Of a stretch of DNA of 64,000 bases, positions 45,725 to 57,120 are shown piece by piece (position 1 is the first letter of the stretch; each line of letters starts with the position of its first letter). The stretch is from Physcia stellaris. Its lineage: Eukaryota > Ascomycota > Lecanoromycetes > Caliciales > Physciaceae. Location: NCBI GenBank assembly GCA_018902385.1, contig JABSSW010000058.1, positions 124,001 through 188,000 on the forward strand, given 5' to 3'. The translations under genes and the position numbers were made by a program. Below the pieces are notes generated by a model that had not been told where the DNA came from, made no database searches, and saw only the letters and a program-made list of their open reading frames with translations.

Positions 45725-46105
45725 ATGTGCTGGTCAGGAAGGAGAAGTCGCTCATTAATCACAACTCACCAGCTCGACTTTGGATGTCAAAGAGTGGGTC
45801 AAACGTGACACAAAGATTCGGCGCTGGATTATCTATCCGCTCAATTTAGCGCATTACCCTGTCCGAATATTCTTACAAGCTGCCCAATCAATAATCTATG
45901 ATGCCACCTGTTACAGTATCGCCGGTGCTGTCAGCAAATAGCAACTGATCTGCGGCAATTGCGATCAACAACAGGAAAGAAACCTCTAATGGTTGGATGA
46001 TTACATGGATAAGGAAGCGATTATTGCTTTTGTGAGTGGTCAAGCATTTATATGCAATCAATTTTAGTGTCATAGTAAGAGCTGGGCCTGTGACAACCGG
46101 AGTTT
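45725..46105. other. Short intergenic stretch
   Basis: About 380 bp, the 3' side of the decarboxylase and the 5' side of the secreted protein. Nothing recognised. Confidence 0.4.
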
Positions 46106-47890
46106 TCATGATGAAGTTGCTCCATTGATTGGGGCGATTGCAGACTCTTGGTGTTCATTGCCAATCAATTCCTCCGCAGTACGGACCAGGATATCGAAAG
46201 CTTTTCTCAGATGCTCCTCATCGGTCTTCGGGTTGGCACTAACCACTCGGATGGTGTATACTCTATTGATAACACTGCTGGTGAGGAAGATTTTTCCTGC
46301 AGCGTTGACGGACTCGTATACTTTCTTCGTAAGATCGTTAGCACGCTTTAGTTGTTTTTCCTCATATGCGAGGATCGTCTTGGTTAATGCTATCCTCTCT
46401 TCTAATGGAAGGTGTGATATTCCGTGTCCATATGGATCAACTTCTGACCCTTCTGCCGGTTTGATCGTAAACACGGTTAGTGCAAACCGCGGGTATGCGA
46501 ATACTTCAAAGATATCTTGCCTCGAAGCTATCCAGCCGTGAAACATATTGCCGAGCTGGATGTGGTTTCGAATATAAGATTTGAGTCCAGAGACCCCATA
46601 AGTCCTGAGGACAAACCATATTTTCAAGGAGCGGAAACGTCGTCCAAGCGGTATTTGCCAATCGCGGTAATCAGTAACTAGCCCCGAGTCTGAAAACTCA
46701 TTGCGCAAGTATGAAGGTGTGATAGAAAGGGCCGATGTGAGATCCGTGCGGGTTTTGACCCAAAGACAGCTGCGCACATTTTCAATTAGCAAGATGTTCG
46801 GAACAAGGCGAATCATGACCACTCACCCGGCATCAAAATTTGTGAGGAGCCATTTGTGCATATTCATCTCAAAGCTATCGAAAGCTCCGAATGAACTCGT
46901 CATCTCCTGGTACTCTTCACATATCAAGGCTGCACCAGCATATGCCGCATCCACGTGCACCCAGATTTCAGGCTTAGGTTGGAGGTCGTGTCTTAATACC
47001 TGCTCTATCTCTCCGAAGCAATCGATCGCGCACGTTGAGGTGGTTCCCAGGGTGGTCGTCAAGAAGAAGGGCTCCAAACCCTCACGCTCGCATTCGCCGA
47101 GCGTTTGCATGAGGGTCTCACCGGTCATTGACCAAAGATGGTCCTCCGTATTTATACGCACTGACTTGTAGCGTACTCCAAGAATCAAGGCAGCTTTCTG
47201 TGTACTACTATGAGATTGTTCGCTACCGAGAGCTACCAGGCGGCTTCGGATAGACGCAATTTGCTCCTCACGAGCTTCACCATCCAGAGCCTTACACGCT
47301 CTCTTAAGGTACCTCTCTCGAGCAGCGACCATGACAGTCACGATAGCTTCGCTGGCACTGCCTTGGATCACGCCACCCCCTTCTCCCTCGCTAAGATAGC
47401 ATGAAGGAAGGTTCAGTAAGCCTGCTAGCCAGTCAAGAACAATGGTCTCCAGCTCCGTGACGGCAGGCGAGCATAGCCAATTAAAGGCGGGCGCAGTAAA
47501 GGCAGCAGAATAGAGCTCTCCTAGCAATGAAGGGTAAGATACATTTGCTGGGAAGAAAGCCATGAAATTGGGTGACTGCCTTGCATTTCTTTAGTTGAGC
47601 ATGTCTGGCTTGATGGGATGGTCATTACCAGTGCGTCAAGCCTGGCATGATCTTCGACTCAATATCTTTCTGGATGCTTTCCCACTTCTCCCCTTCGTCT
47701 GGCGGTCCTGATGGAAGGAGATTGCGCAGATAGCCTGGGGAAACATTGGAAACCACTCTTCTGTCTTGAATGGTGTCGTAGTAATCAATGACTGGAAGCT
47801 TGTCAGTCGCCGCCACGGAGGGTTCCCAGAAATGAAGACACTCTCGTCGATTGCTGAATGAGCAGCTTTGCGAAATTCGCTTGAATCCAT
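46106..47890 (-). CDS. Aromatic-L-amino-acid decarboxylase (PLP group II)
   Basis: Four exons on the minus strand: 47890-47842, 47791-47629, 47579-46827 and 46769-46106, giving 542 residues in frame. Conserved blocks run in order: IIDYYDTIQDR, VSPGYLRNLLP, HWQSPNFMAFFPANVSYP, GGGVIQGSASEA, ATTLGTTSTCA-like TTTLGTTSTCAIDCFGE, the cofactor Asp in HVDAAYAGAA and the PLP lysine in NMHKWLLTNFDAGCLWV (Lys313). The C-terminal domain includes IPLGRRFRSLKIWFVLRTYG. Such enzymes convert DOPA, tryptophan, tyrosine or phenylalanine to the amine; the substrate cannot be told from sequence alone. Fungal members occur in both primary and secondary metabolism; no partner biosynthetic genes are nearby. The first exon is short (16 codons) but its join restores the conserved IIDYYD. 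Confidence 0.93.
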
Positions 47891-48351
47891 GCTCGTAAAA
47901 TGAGCAATCTATTTACGATTGAAAGAGAGAAATGGGAAAGGGTGTAGAGGACAAGTGTTATAAGGAAAGAGAAGTACTCGCTGCTTCTGTACCACGAGGT
48001 AACAGCCTACTACATGTAGGTAGCACCTTTACCTCCATGTACCTTGCTATGTACCGTACGAGCACAAAGAAACGGAATATTTCCTCGGTGACGCAAGTGA
48101 TTCCGCGAGAGAACGGAACGCCTCCGTCGATTGAAGTCTAATGCAATGCTTGTCTCCGCTCAGGGTCCAAGCCCTGCGTGATTCCTCATCGAGCTGGAGG
48201 TGGTGACAAATCCGAAGTGGATTGGCCAACATCGGGATCTGCTCTTCTCAGGCATATAAGTTCCAAATCGTTCACAATCATTTCCCTCGGATCTGTTTAC
48301 TCACCTATCTTCCATTCTAAACCACACAATCACCGCTTTCACCCAACCAAC
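47891..48351. other. Divergent intergenic region decarboxylase / DUF427 gene
   Basis: 460 bp holding both promoters. No gene seen. Confidence 0.45.
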
Positions 48352-48764
48352 ATGCCTCATGCAACAGCTACCTTCAACGGTCAGATCATCGCAGAAGCCG
48401 ACAGCTATGAGACAGTCGAGGGCAACATCTATTTTCCACCGACTGCAATCAAGGCTAAGGATGCCTTGACCGAAACTTCGCTGACCACCTTCTGCCCCTG
48501 GAAGGGAACTGCATCTTATTACAATATCACCGTGGATGGTAAGCCCACACAACCTTAGAAGTGCAAAGAAAGGGAACAGATGCTCATGGCCTCAGGCAAG
48601 GAGGCCAAAGACGCAGCCTGGTATTATCCAAAAACAATCACCGATCGAGCTGAAAAGATCAAGGACTATGTCGCATTTTGTAAGGCCTGTCGGTGCGAGC
48701 GCACTTCTCAAAGCTTTGATTAACCAAGCCAGATAAAACCAAGGTGGATGTGAAAGTAGAATGA
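48352..48764 (+). CDS. DUF427 domain protein
   Basis: Three exons, 48352-48538, 48596-48679 and 48733-48764, give exactly 100 residues. The whole protein is one DUF427 domain: ATFNGQIIAEADSYETVEGNIYFPPTAI, then FCPWKGTASYYNI, then DAAWYYPKTITDRAEKIKDYVAFYK. Small proteins of this beta-rich family are common in fungi and bacteria; their biochemical role is not established, although a nucleotide-related activity has been suggested from the Pfam naming. There is no signal peptide. The last exon has only ten codons, but the codon that spans the second intron restores the conserved AFY, supporting the model. Confidence 0.88.
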
Positions 48765-49258
48765 GATGATAGATAGAAGCAAGGAAATCTCGAGACCTGC
48801 ATGACTTCCCATGTCCACTTACCTCTTGCCCTTCCGACGAGATAGTATAAGAGTATCAAACAAGTCTTGGGTCATTTTACGACAGTAGTGCGTCCTGATG
48901 GAAAGAGTGGTATTGTTGAGCTTCAACACATGATAGCTCTGTTCGCTGCCATCGTCGGAGTAGCAACAGCAGCGGGGCTCGGGTGACGACTCCCGTCAGC
49001 TGGTATGCGCATATCCTCGGTTTCGTACGCGTTGTCGAATCAAAGTGCGGTATCTCTACTAGGATTGAAAAAGTGCACCTGGGCAGGGTGGTTGTTAAGC
49101 AGCGAGCTCCCTTAAAGCGGGAGGGCGGGACCAATTCCGCCACTTGTACGCGACGCGCCTGGCAATAATTCATCTACTAAGGACCGAGTCACTGTTCGTT
49201 TTACAGCGCAGTAATCTGCCTTATGCTAACCAGTTCTTACTGAGCGTAGGAAGTAGAA
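48765..49258. other. Intergenic between DUF427 gene and NSE1
   Basis: About 490 bp, no supported gene. Confidence 0.45.
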
Positions 49259-50405
49259 ATGTCTGAAGACGATGAGGCCCAGTACAACAACAGCAACCGC
49301 GCATTCCTACAAGCGATCATCGCTCGCTCCGTCTTAACTTTTGATGAAGCAAAGCCTATTCTAGCAGCTATTTCCACGGTTCACGGTACGTAGTGGCGCT
49401 CCGATCATCTCAGGGATTTGTTCGTGGCATGGGTGACTGATTAACACTCAGAAAGAAAGGAGATTCTACCAGAAGATGTCACAGAAGCGGACTTCAATTC
49501 TTACATATCTGCTGCCAACACTAAGATATCCGCCTTTGACCTTGAGATCCGGAGTACCTACCATCAGACCACACGACAGCGTGTTTACTCTCTCGTGAAC
49601 TCTACCAGCGACCCAATTGCTCAATTAGCGACCGTACACACCGCAGATGAGATCAGCTTCTTGAAACGAGTGCTTGATGCCATGTTTGAGACTTACAATA
49701 CTAGACGTCAGGAAGTCATGGCCATCAACTCGATGCAAGCTATGAAGTTGGCCAGACCTGCGGCCGAAGGCCGAAGAGAATCACAGAATGGGGCTACTCA
49801 AGGCAGCTCCGGACAAGGGTTGACGCTGGTGCAAGCAGAGAAGATGCTCAAGACCCTGGTCGAGGAAGGTTGGTTCGAGAAGAGTAGGAAAGGTTACTAT
49901 AGCCTCAGCCCAAGGGCGTTGATGGAGTTGAGAGGCTGGCTTATCGAAACGTACAATGATCCTGACGAGGAAGAAGAAGAAGAGGAGCAATTACCCAGGA
50001 TCAAGGTGTGCATGGCGTGTAAGGAGATTATCACTGTGGTGAGCCATGTTCGTTGCATGCCAAAGCTCGGCAGATGCTGATGATTCGCAGGGACAACGAT
50101 GCGATAAGAGGACTTGTGCAGCGAGACTACATGACATTTGCACCCAGAATTTCTTCCGGATCCAGAAATCCAAAAAATGTCCGTGCTGCAAGACTGACTG
50201 GAGTGGCAAGTCGTTCGTGGGCGAACGTGCCGTCACCTCTTCAGATAAGAACCAGTCAGGCACAAGAAGGGGTGGCGCTACCTCAAGGCGAGAAAAGCCA
50301 CTCGCAGCGGATTCGAATGGAGCGGGCGAGCCAGACAACCAGCGAGAGCGAGATGGCGAGGAAGAGGCAGAAGAAGGGCGAGAAGAAGAGGACACCGAAA
50401 GTTGA
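49259..50405 (+). CDS. NSE1: SMC5-SMC6 complex subunit Nse1 (RING-like ubiquitin ligase)
   Basis: Three exons, 49259-49385, 49452-50038 and 50091-50405, give 342 residues. The N-terminal winged-helix part starts NNSNRAFLQAIIARSVLTFDEAKPIL and contains the second winged helix WFEKSRKGYYSLSPRALMELRGWL. The variant RING follows: CMACKEIITV, CDKRTCAARLHDIC, and KKCPCC. These are the Nse1 landmarks; in yeast Nse1 with Nse3 and Nse4 bridges Smc5/6, and the RING supports DNA-damage repair. The intron inside the RING is phase 0 and joins ITV to GQRC. After the RING there is a Lys/Arg/Glu-rich disordered tail of about 60 residues. The start is the first ATG in frame. Confidence 0.92.
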
Positions 50406-51118
50406 TATCTCTCGTGTGCTGTGTTCAAGACTTTCATACCCGACGTGCTTGAACGGCAAATTGATGTTTGCGCTCTCCCATGCTCGCTCTTTTCGCGCCA
50501 GTTGACGATATGAAAACATGGCATGGTGCGTGGCGCAGATACATAGCATGGTACGACTCGAGCAGCTTCGCCAACGATGAGTCCAGATGGAGAGCTGCAA
50601 GAAGAGCACCTGCATTCGGTATCTGACGTCTGGATCTGTTCAGGCAGACTTCCCAGCAGCAAGGCGGACAGCGGACTTATCAACGCGATGACTTCATATT
50701 TCGCAGGACGAACTCGGTTTGCTCGCCAACGATAACCCCATCTGTTTTAGTCCGGCTTACGGGCTTGCTTAGCAGTGGATCTTCCCGCCCACGACCCAAT
50801 AACCCCGCATTCGGCAGGGATCTTTAGGCGGCTTATTACCCGGGGAATAATTATTAGATGGTTGGGGTGACACGAATGACGAGTGATGGTGGCTGACGGA
50901 GCTTGAGCTTGGAGCTCCAAAGCAAGCAAGCTTCAAGATGAGGAGGGGAAAGCTGGATGATGGCGCGAGGCTTGAGTATTCATAGACTCATCTACTTATT
51001 CTTCTATACCCCCTCCACTCTCTCATCCTGTGCCATCTCTGCCAACTGCTCCTTCGCGACTCTCCCATTGAACGTAGATGAGCGAGCACTGTTCGCGCAA
51101 TCATCGCCTGTAGACGTC
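50406..51118. other. Intergenic between NSE1 and the acid trehalase gene
   Basis: About 710 bp. A leader with a possible longer start (ATG at 50957) runs into the trehalase frame, but the better signal peptide begins at 51119. No separate gene. Confidence 0.45.
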
Positions 51119-54100
51119 ATGTATACAGCCATTTCTCTTCTCATCTCTTTCCTGGCCTTCTTGCAATTCAGCCCCAACTCAAGTGCAGGCGCAATCCTCC
51201 CAAGGCAAACTTCATCCGCATCCTCATCTACCTACAATAGTCGCTTCCCCAGCGTTACGTGGAACAATGATCTTTGGCGCGTCACAACCACGGCACTCGA
51301 CCAAGGTCATTACCAGTCGAGGCAGAGCATAGCCAATGGCTACATCGGTAGGTTAAGTGATCTTGTGATAAACAAGAAAAGGCGGCACTATGAGCGATTG
51401 GTGCTGACTGAATGGAAATTCTAGGTTTGAGCGTCGCAGCATTGGGACCGTTCTTCGAAGCGGATTCGCCAGTGAACGGCGACAACATCAATGGCTGGCC
51501 ACTATTCAGTGAGCGGCAGACATTCGGGACCATTAGCGGCTTCTTCGATCAGCAGGTGAGCTTTAAAGAACAAGAGCAATGGAGAGGCGCCATCTGATCG
51601 AATCTTCAGCCTACGACGAATGGAACCAACTTTGAATGGCTGAATCAGTATGGAGGCGAAAGCGTCATTTCGGGTGTTCGTTGCCATCTACATCTCAAAC
51701 TCGGAGTTCTCTAAAGCCGTTCAGATTCCACACTGGTCGGGTATCATCGTCGATTTGGGTAATGACACCTACCTGGACGCTTCGACAGACAGCGCACAGA
51801 TCTCAAACTTCAGCTCTACACTAGATGCGAAGGTAGGCAGCTTCCGAAAGTGTCGGGAAAGACGCGCTGACGTTGTGTTCGAAAGAACGGTATCTCGTCT
51901 TGGGAATACATGTGGACTCCTGCAAACGGCAATGCTTCCTTCCGGATTGCCTATACCATGTTCGCACACAAATTGCGGGTGAATCAAGGGTTTGTGCAAT
52001 TAAACGTCACGGCATCGCAAGACATCAACGTTTCTATCGCCAATGTGATGGATGGACTCAGCGCTGTTCGAACAGATTTTGTTACTAACGGGATGGACGA
52101 CTCGAGCTCTCAGATCTACACCGCTGTGAGACCAAATGGTGTAGATGTCACTGCCTACGTCTACGCCGCAATGGAGTGCTCCGAGCTTGATGCCTCAACA
52201 TTAGCAATTGTTACCGATAAGGCATATATTGGAACCAACGACTCAAGCGTTGCTCAAGCCGGAACGGTGTCTCTGCTTGCGGGTCAGACAACTACCGTAA
52301 ACAAGTATGTAGGAGCAGCCTCGTCAGATGGTTTCATTAACCCTCAGGAGACGGCTAAATATGCTTCGCTGGACGCGATGAGTACAGGGTTCTACCAATC
52401 AATGACTGACCATATGGGTGAATGGGCTGAAATCCTTCCTCAAGATTCTGTGGTGAGTAGCACCGCGCGTGTCAGCGAGCTAAGCACCTAACCAGGAATG
52501 ATAGGACGCCTATACATATCCGAATGGATCGTTGCCAGCGGATGACTTCATCATTGAGTCTGCAATCACCGCGGTACTGAATGTCTATTACCTCCTACAG
52601 AACACTCTAGGCCCCAATGCACTGGCTTTAGTGAACAGTGCTCCAATCGATACCAACAGCATCTCGGTAGGCGGTCTAACCAGCGATTCATACGCTGGGC
52701 TTGTCTTCTGGGATGCAGAGATCTGGATGCAACCTGGGATAGCTGCATCAGTAGGTTTTGCATCCCTGCCGCCTGGTCAACTGCTCATAAAGGTTGTAGC
52801 ATCCCGAATCGGTCAAGCAGATCGCCAATTACAGGGTGGTCCGCTATCCCCAAGCTCGTGAAAATGCTCAAACGGCCTATCAATCATCAAAGGCAAACAC
52901 GACCTTCTCAAATGATGCAGCAGTATATAGTTGGACTTCTGGTCGTTCTGGAAATTGCACGGTAGGTATCATTTGATACACTCAGTCTGAAACCCGAGGC
53001 TAACATTTACCCCAGGGCACTGGGCCTTGCTTCGATTACGAATATCATAGTAAGCTGAGTCAATGTCAAATTTATCAGACGATGCTTATTGTAGCCAGTC
53101 AACGGCGATATCGCCCAAGAATTCGTGAATTATTGGGTTACTTCTGGCGATACGCAGTTCTTCGAAGACTCTTTGTTCCCGATATACAACTCAATCGCTA
53201 CATTCTACTCCGAGCTTCTTATTAAGAATGGCTCATCCTACCAGCTGACCAATATGACAGACCCGGATGAGGTAGCACTGACCACGTCAAATTGTACAAC
53301 GTGCTTGCTGACGATTTACAGTACGCCAACCACGAAGACAACGGTGGATTTACTCAGCCTCTGATTGCTGACACCCTTAATAATGCAAACATGTTCCGCT
53401 CAATGTTCGGCATGGATGTTAACGCCACATGGGAAGACCAGTCGGCCAACATATACATCTCCCGCTCCTCAATTGGCGCTCAAGGGAACATCATAGACGA
53501 GTACACCGGCATGAACGGCTCGATCGAAGTCAAACAAGCCGACGTAGTGCTAGACACCTTTCCCCTCAACTACCGCCAAAATTACAGCGCCGCTGACTCC
53601 CTCTCCGACTTAATATACTACGCAGGCAAGCAATCCCTCTCCGGCCCCGGCATGACCTACGCTATCTTCTCCATTGTGGCCTCCCAAGTCGAACCCGCCG
53701 GCTGCTCCGCCTACACCTACCAACAATACAGCGAGCAACCCTATGCCCGTGCCCCCTGGTTCCAATTTTCCGAGCAACTAACCGACGATTTCACCACCAA
53801 CGGAGGCACCCACCCCGCCTTTCCCTTCCTTACAGGCCACGGCGGCGCTAATCAAGTCACCCTCTTCGGCTACCTCGGGCTTCGCCTCACCCCTTCTTAC
53901 ATCATGCATGTCGACCCCAGCCTCCCGCCGCAAATCCCCCATCTCCGGTACCGCACCTTCTACTGGCGCGGCTGGCCCATCAGCGCCGTCGCGAACCAGA
54001 CACACACCACCTTAACTCGTCTCGGGACTCCTATCGGGACGGCGAACATGACCTACGCCAATGCCTCGATCCCAGTGCAGATTGGCAACGACAACGGCAC

Positions 54101-54662
54101 CACGTACCACCTCCAACCGAACGGGACGCTAGCACTCCGGAACCGGAACATCAACAACGTCACCGCTACACAGGGGAATATCGCGCAATGCCTCCCCGTT
54201 TCCTCGCCGGACACGTATCAGCCCGGCCAATTCCCCTTCAGCGCAGTCGACGGCGCAGCGAGCACGAAATGGTCCAGCGATTCGGCCAACACCACTTCCT
54301 CGCTCACCGTCGACCTGTCCTCGCAGCCCTTCCAACCCATCACCGGCTTCTTCTTCGACTGGGCCCAGAACCCGCCCGTCAATTTCACCGTCTCGCTCTC
54401 CAATTCTTCGGCTTCGGATACTGGCAAGGTGGTCGCGAGCCAGAGCAATGTCACGGTCTCGAATCCGTATAATGAAACGCTGGTCGCGCTGATTACGGAG
54501 TATATGTCTAATACCACGAATCTGACCCTGGATGCGCCGGTGTATAGTGGTCTTTATGCGACGCTGAGTGTGTGGGGCAATCAGGTTGATGGGTTGAATA
54601 ATGGGACTGGGGCTAGTGTGGCGGAGTGGGCGATTTTGGGGAGTAGGAGGAGAGTGATATAG
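51119..54662 (+). CDS. Secreted acid trehalase (GH65, ATC1-like)
   Basis: Ten exons (51119-51347, 51425-51555, 51610-51675, 51725-51832, 51886-52452, 52505-52750, 52800-52961, 53016-53049, 53099-53271, 53322-54662) give 1,018 residues exactly. A signal peptide (MYTAISLLISFLAFLQF) is followed by a linker and by acid-trehalase blocks: LDQGHYQSRQSIANGYIGLSVAALGPFFE (given in part), INGWPLFSERQTF, PHWSGIIVDLG, GLVFWDAEIWM, then DPDEYANHEDNGGFT, where Glu572 aligns with the GH65 general acid. The C-terminal third is beta-rich, with SAVDGAASTKWSS as in a galactose-binding/F5-8C-like fold. More than 20 N-glycosylation sequons fit a secreted or wall enzyme. It hydrolyses extracellular trehalose to glucose. 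The number of introns is the highest in the window. Confidence 0.94.
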
Positions 54663-54951
54663 GTTGAGGAGTATAAGGAGATGAGAGGAGGACATGAGGA
54701 AAGACTTTGTGGTGCTGTATATAGCTGATATTGGAAAGGATGTTGCCTCGTCACATATAGGCTGCGTGGCTACCAGGCTGCTGATAGGGACAGTCGTATA
54801 AATTTAATTGGATAAGCTTGCCATCGAGGCTCTTACTGGCCTGTTGATGGGAGTCTCAGATCTAAATCTCTATTGGTAGTTCCTCATGATGGGACAATGC
54901 TTCGCTATCCTATGTAAGAGAAATTCTATCGTTAAGAGCTCATTTTCCTCA

Positions 54952-56453
54952 TCAGACCAAAGTTTTCACCTCACCATCTTTGATCTTCCCAGCTCCAAGC
55001 AGCCTCTTGACCTCTTCGGCCCAGACATTGGCTACAGCATCCACGCCTTTCGCACCACCCAGTTTACCCGCGAGCGCAGCCAGCTCCTCATTATCAATCT
55101 TGCCCATGACCAAGTCGACCTCATTCAAGACCTCATCCACGCGCTTCGCGCCCGCCGTCTCGCCCGCAGGAAGCAAATAATTAACATCCTTGACGGAGCT
55201 CTTGAGCACGCGCTTATTCTTCTTCGCCGCGTTCTTGGCCGCCTCTTTCGCTTTCTTGCCCTCTGCCTTTTCCGCCTTGGCCGCTTCCTCAGCGACCTTC
55301 TTCAACCTCTCGTCCTCTTCCTTCTTCTTCGCCTTCTCTTCCTTCTCCCTCCGCTCCGCCTCCTCTTTCTCTTCCCTCTTCCGATTCTTGCCGGCCCGCT
55401 CCTGCTGTCTGAATTTCTTGATCCGCTCGTCCCCGGCCAGGCAATCATCCACCAGGCTCCTCAAGCGCGCCGTATCCTCCGTCTTCTTCTTCTTGCGCGC
55501 ATTGTTGTTCTTCTTCTCGATATGCCGCTTCTGGTCCCGGTTCTCGTTGTCGTCCGGGACGTCCTCGTCCTGGTACTCGAAGCTGCGCCAGCTGTCGAAG
55601 TTGTACCAGAAGTTGTAGAAGGCCTCCACCTCCTCCTTCGTGCTCGCATCATTCCCTAACTTCGGCACAGGCTGCTCTTTGCTGAACCTCCCCTCGCTCT
55701 CGAATACGGGTCCCCAGGCTTTGAACCAGCCCCTCTTCTGCGCATCCTTTTTCTGGGGGGCTCCACGTCCGCGTTTTCGTCGACGGAGTCGAATTGGCGC
55801 CGCTTGACGGGGTCGAGGAGCACTTCGGTTGCTTTTTGGATGCATTTGAAGAAGGAGTCGTCTTCTGAGGAGCCGGTTGCGGCGCGTTTGTCCGGGTGGT
55901 GCCGGAGGACCTTTTTGCGGTGGGCGGTTTTGATTTGGGATTCTGTGGCGCGCCAGCGGTGGCGGGAGAGGCCAAGGACGGCGTAGTGGTCTTGGCCCTG
56001 AGGGAGGAATTAGTAAGGATATGATTGAGAGGCGGGAAGGGAAAGGCACGATGTGGCATGAAGTGCGAGGATGGGAAGGGAGGAACAGAGATCGGCAATC
56101 GTACCTTCCAATCTTTGGCGTCGCGCTGGAGCATCATCTGGTCTTCCGGCTCGCTGATCTCCCCGGCGTCATCGTCCTCGACTTTTTTGACATTTTCTTG
56201 GGCTTGGATGCGGTCGTCTTCGGAAAATGTACGGTGGTGACGTTTCTGTATATTTGTAAGCATCACCCGCGTCTAACAATTCTCCAGTTGTGGCAGGACA
56301 TACTCTTCGTGCATGGGCGAGAAAATGAGGTCCAACGGGCTCAATGTTGCGCTGGGTTGCAGTGGAGAGTGTGCCGATGGCCTTGAAGTCCTTCTCTGCA
56401 GACCAGCCTTCTGGAAGGACGGGCAGGGGTAGCTGGACGTGCACAGTTGCCAT
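54952..56453 (-). CDS. ZUO1: Zuotin, ribosome-associated J-protein, with a one-base deletion
   Basis: Three exons on the minus strand: 56453-56304, 56245-56105 and 55997-54952. The N-terminus (LPLPVLPEGWSAEKDF) is followed by the J domain GQDHYAVLGLSRHRW with HPD in LRHHPDKRA at about residue 138. The zuotin homology domain reads KKDAQKRGWFKAWGPVFESEGRFS and FYNFWYNFDSWRSFEYQDED. A long charged Lys/Glu coiled region follows and the C-terminal helix bundle ends the protein. With Ssz1 it forms the ribosome-associated complex that stimulates Ssb on nascent chains. The frame shifts at 55755-55760: six G on the plus strand where seven would keep VEPPQKKDAQ in frame. With the base restored the protein is 445 residues, the normal size, so an assembly error is likely. 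Confidence 0.92.
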
Positions 56454-57120
56454 GATGGTGGTTCAATTGTTCTATGGTAAAGTCCTACTTTCTTTACTTA
56501 TGTGAGTAGTTGGACGTAAACGCTAGCGCTTGTTCGAAATAATTTCTCAAGACGGCGGATCATCGGGCCGAGGATCTGCTTTCTTCCATTTAGTTTGCAA
56601 CCGAACTCGCCTCGCTCGCCTAATGGTGGAGCCTCGGATTTATTATTGATGCACCGCTTGAGTAATTGCTAATACGAAAACGAGAATCAGGTATCCAATC
56701 ACTCGACTCTGTTGGCTGTTCTAGACAATTAGCCATGTCCGGCTCTACACCGCTGCCACTCGTATAGTCTCATCTGAGTAGAGACTCAGCCTCAGCCTCA
56801 GCCTCAGCTGGCAGCCCTCATCTTTATGCGGCATGGCGTGAGCGCAGCGTGTCGCTCTTTTCATTGATGTACCTTAGCCGATATTCAGGACCCTTCTCAG
56901 CTTCTCACAGCATTCACCTGATTGGATGAGGACGGTGAAAGCCAACGGTGATGGGCTGTTTCATGATGGATTCCTCCACTGCCTAGTTCGCCGTCAGCCT
57001 TGGCGAGAAGGTGTTGTATATACAGCGTGTTGAACGCAATACCCATTCTCCCATCTCTTCCTCTTTTGTTTATCTCTTTTGTTTATCTTCTTTAGTAGCT
57101 ACAGGGAAAAACAAGACAAG
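56454..57120. other. Divergent intergenic region ZUO1 / proline-rich gene
   Basis: About 670 bp holding both promoters and a short repeat at 56785-56808. A T-rich leader with two copies of TTTTGTTTATCT directly precedes 57,121. Confidence 0.45.
56785..56808. repeat. (CTCAGC)4 microsatellite
   Basis: Four perfect hexamer units in the ZUO1/proline-rich gene intergenic region. Confidence 0.9.

Noticed and set aside
43461-50405. Secondary-metabolite gene cluster around the decarboxylase
   Set aside because: No synthase, oxidase, methyltransferase, transporter or pathway regulator nearby; neighbours are housekeeping genes.
54886-55659. Long leucine/arginine-rich plus-strand frame
   Set aside because: It is the mirror of the charged zuotin helices on the opposite strand.
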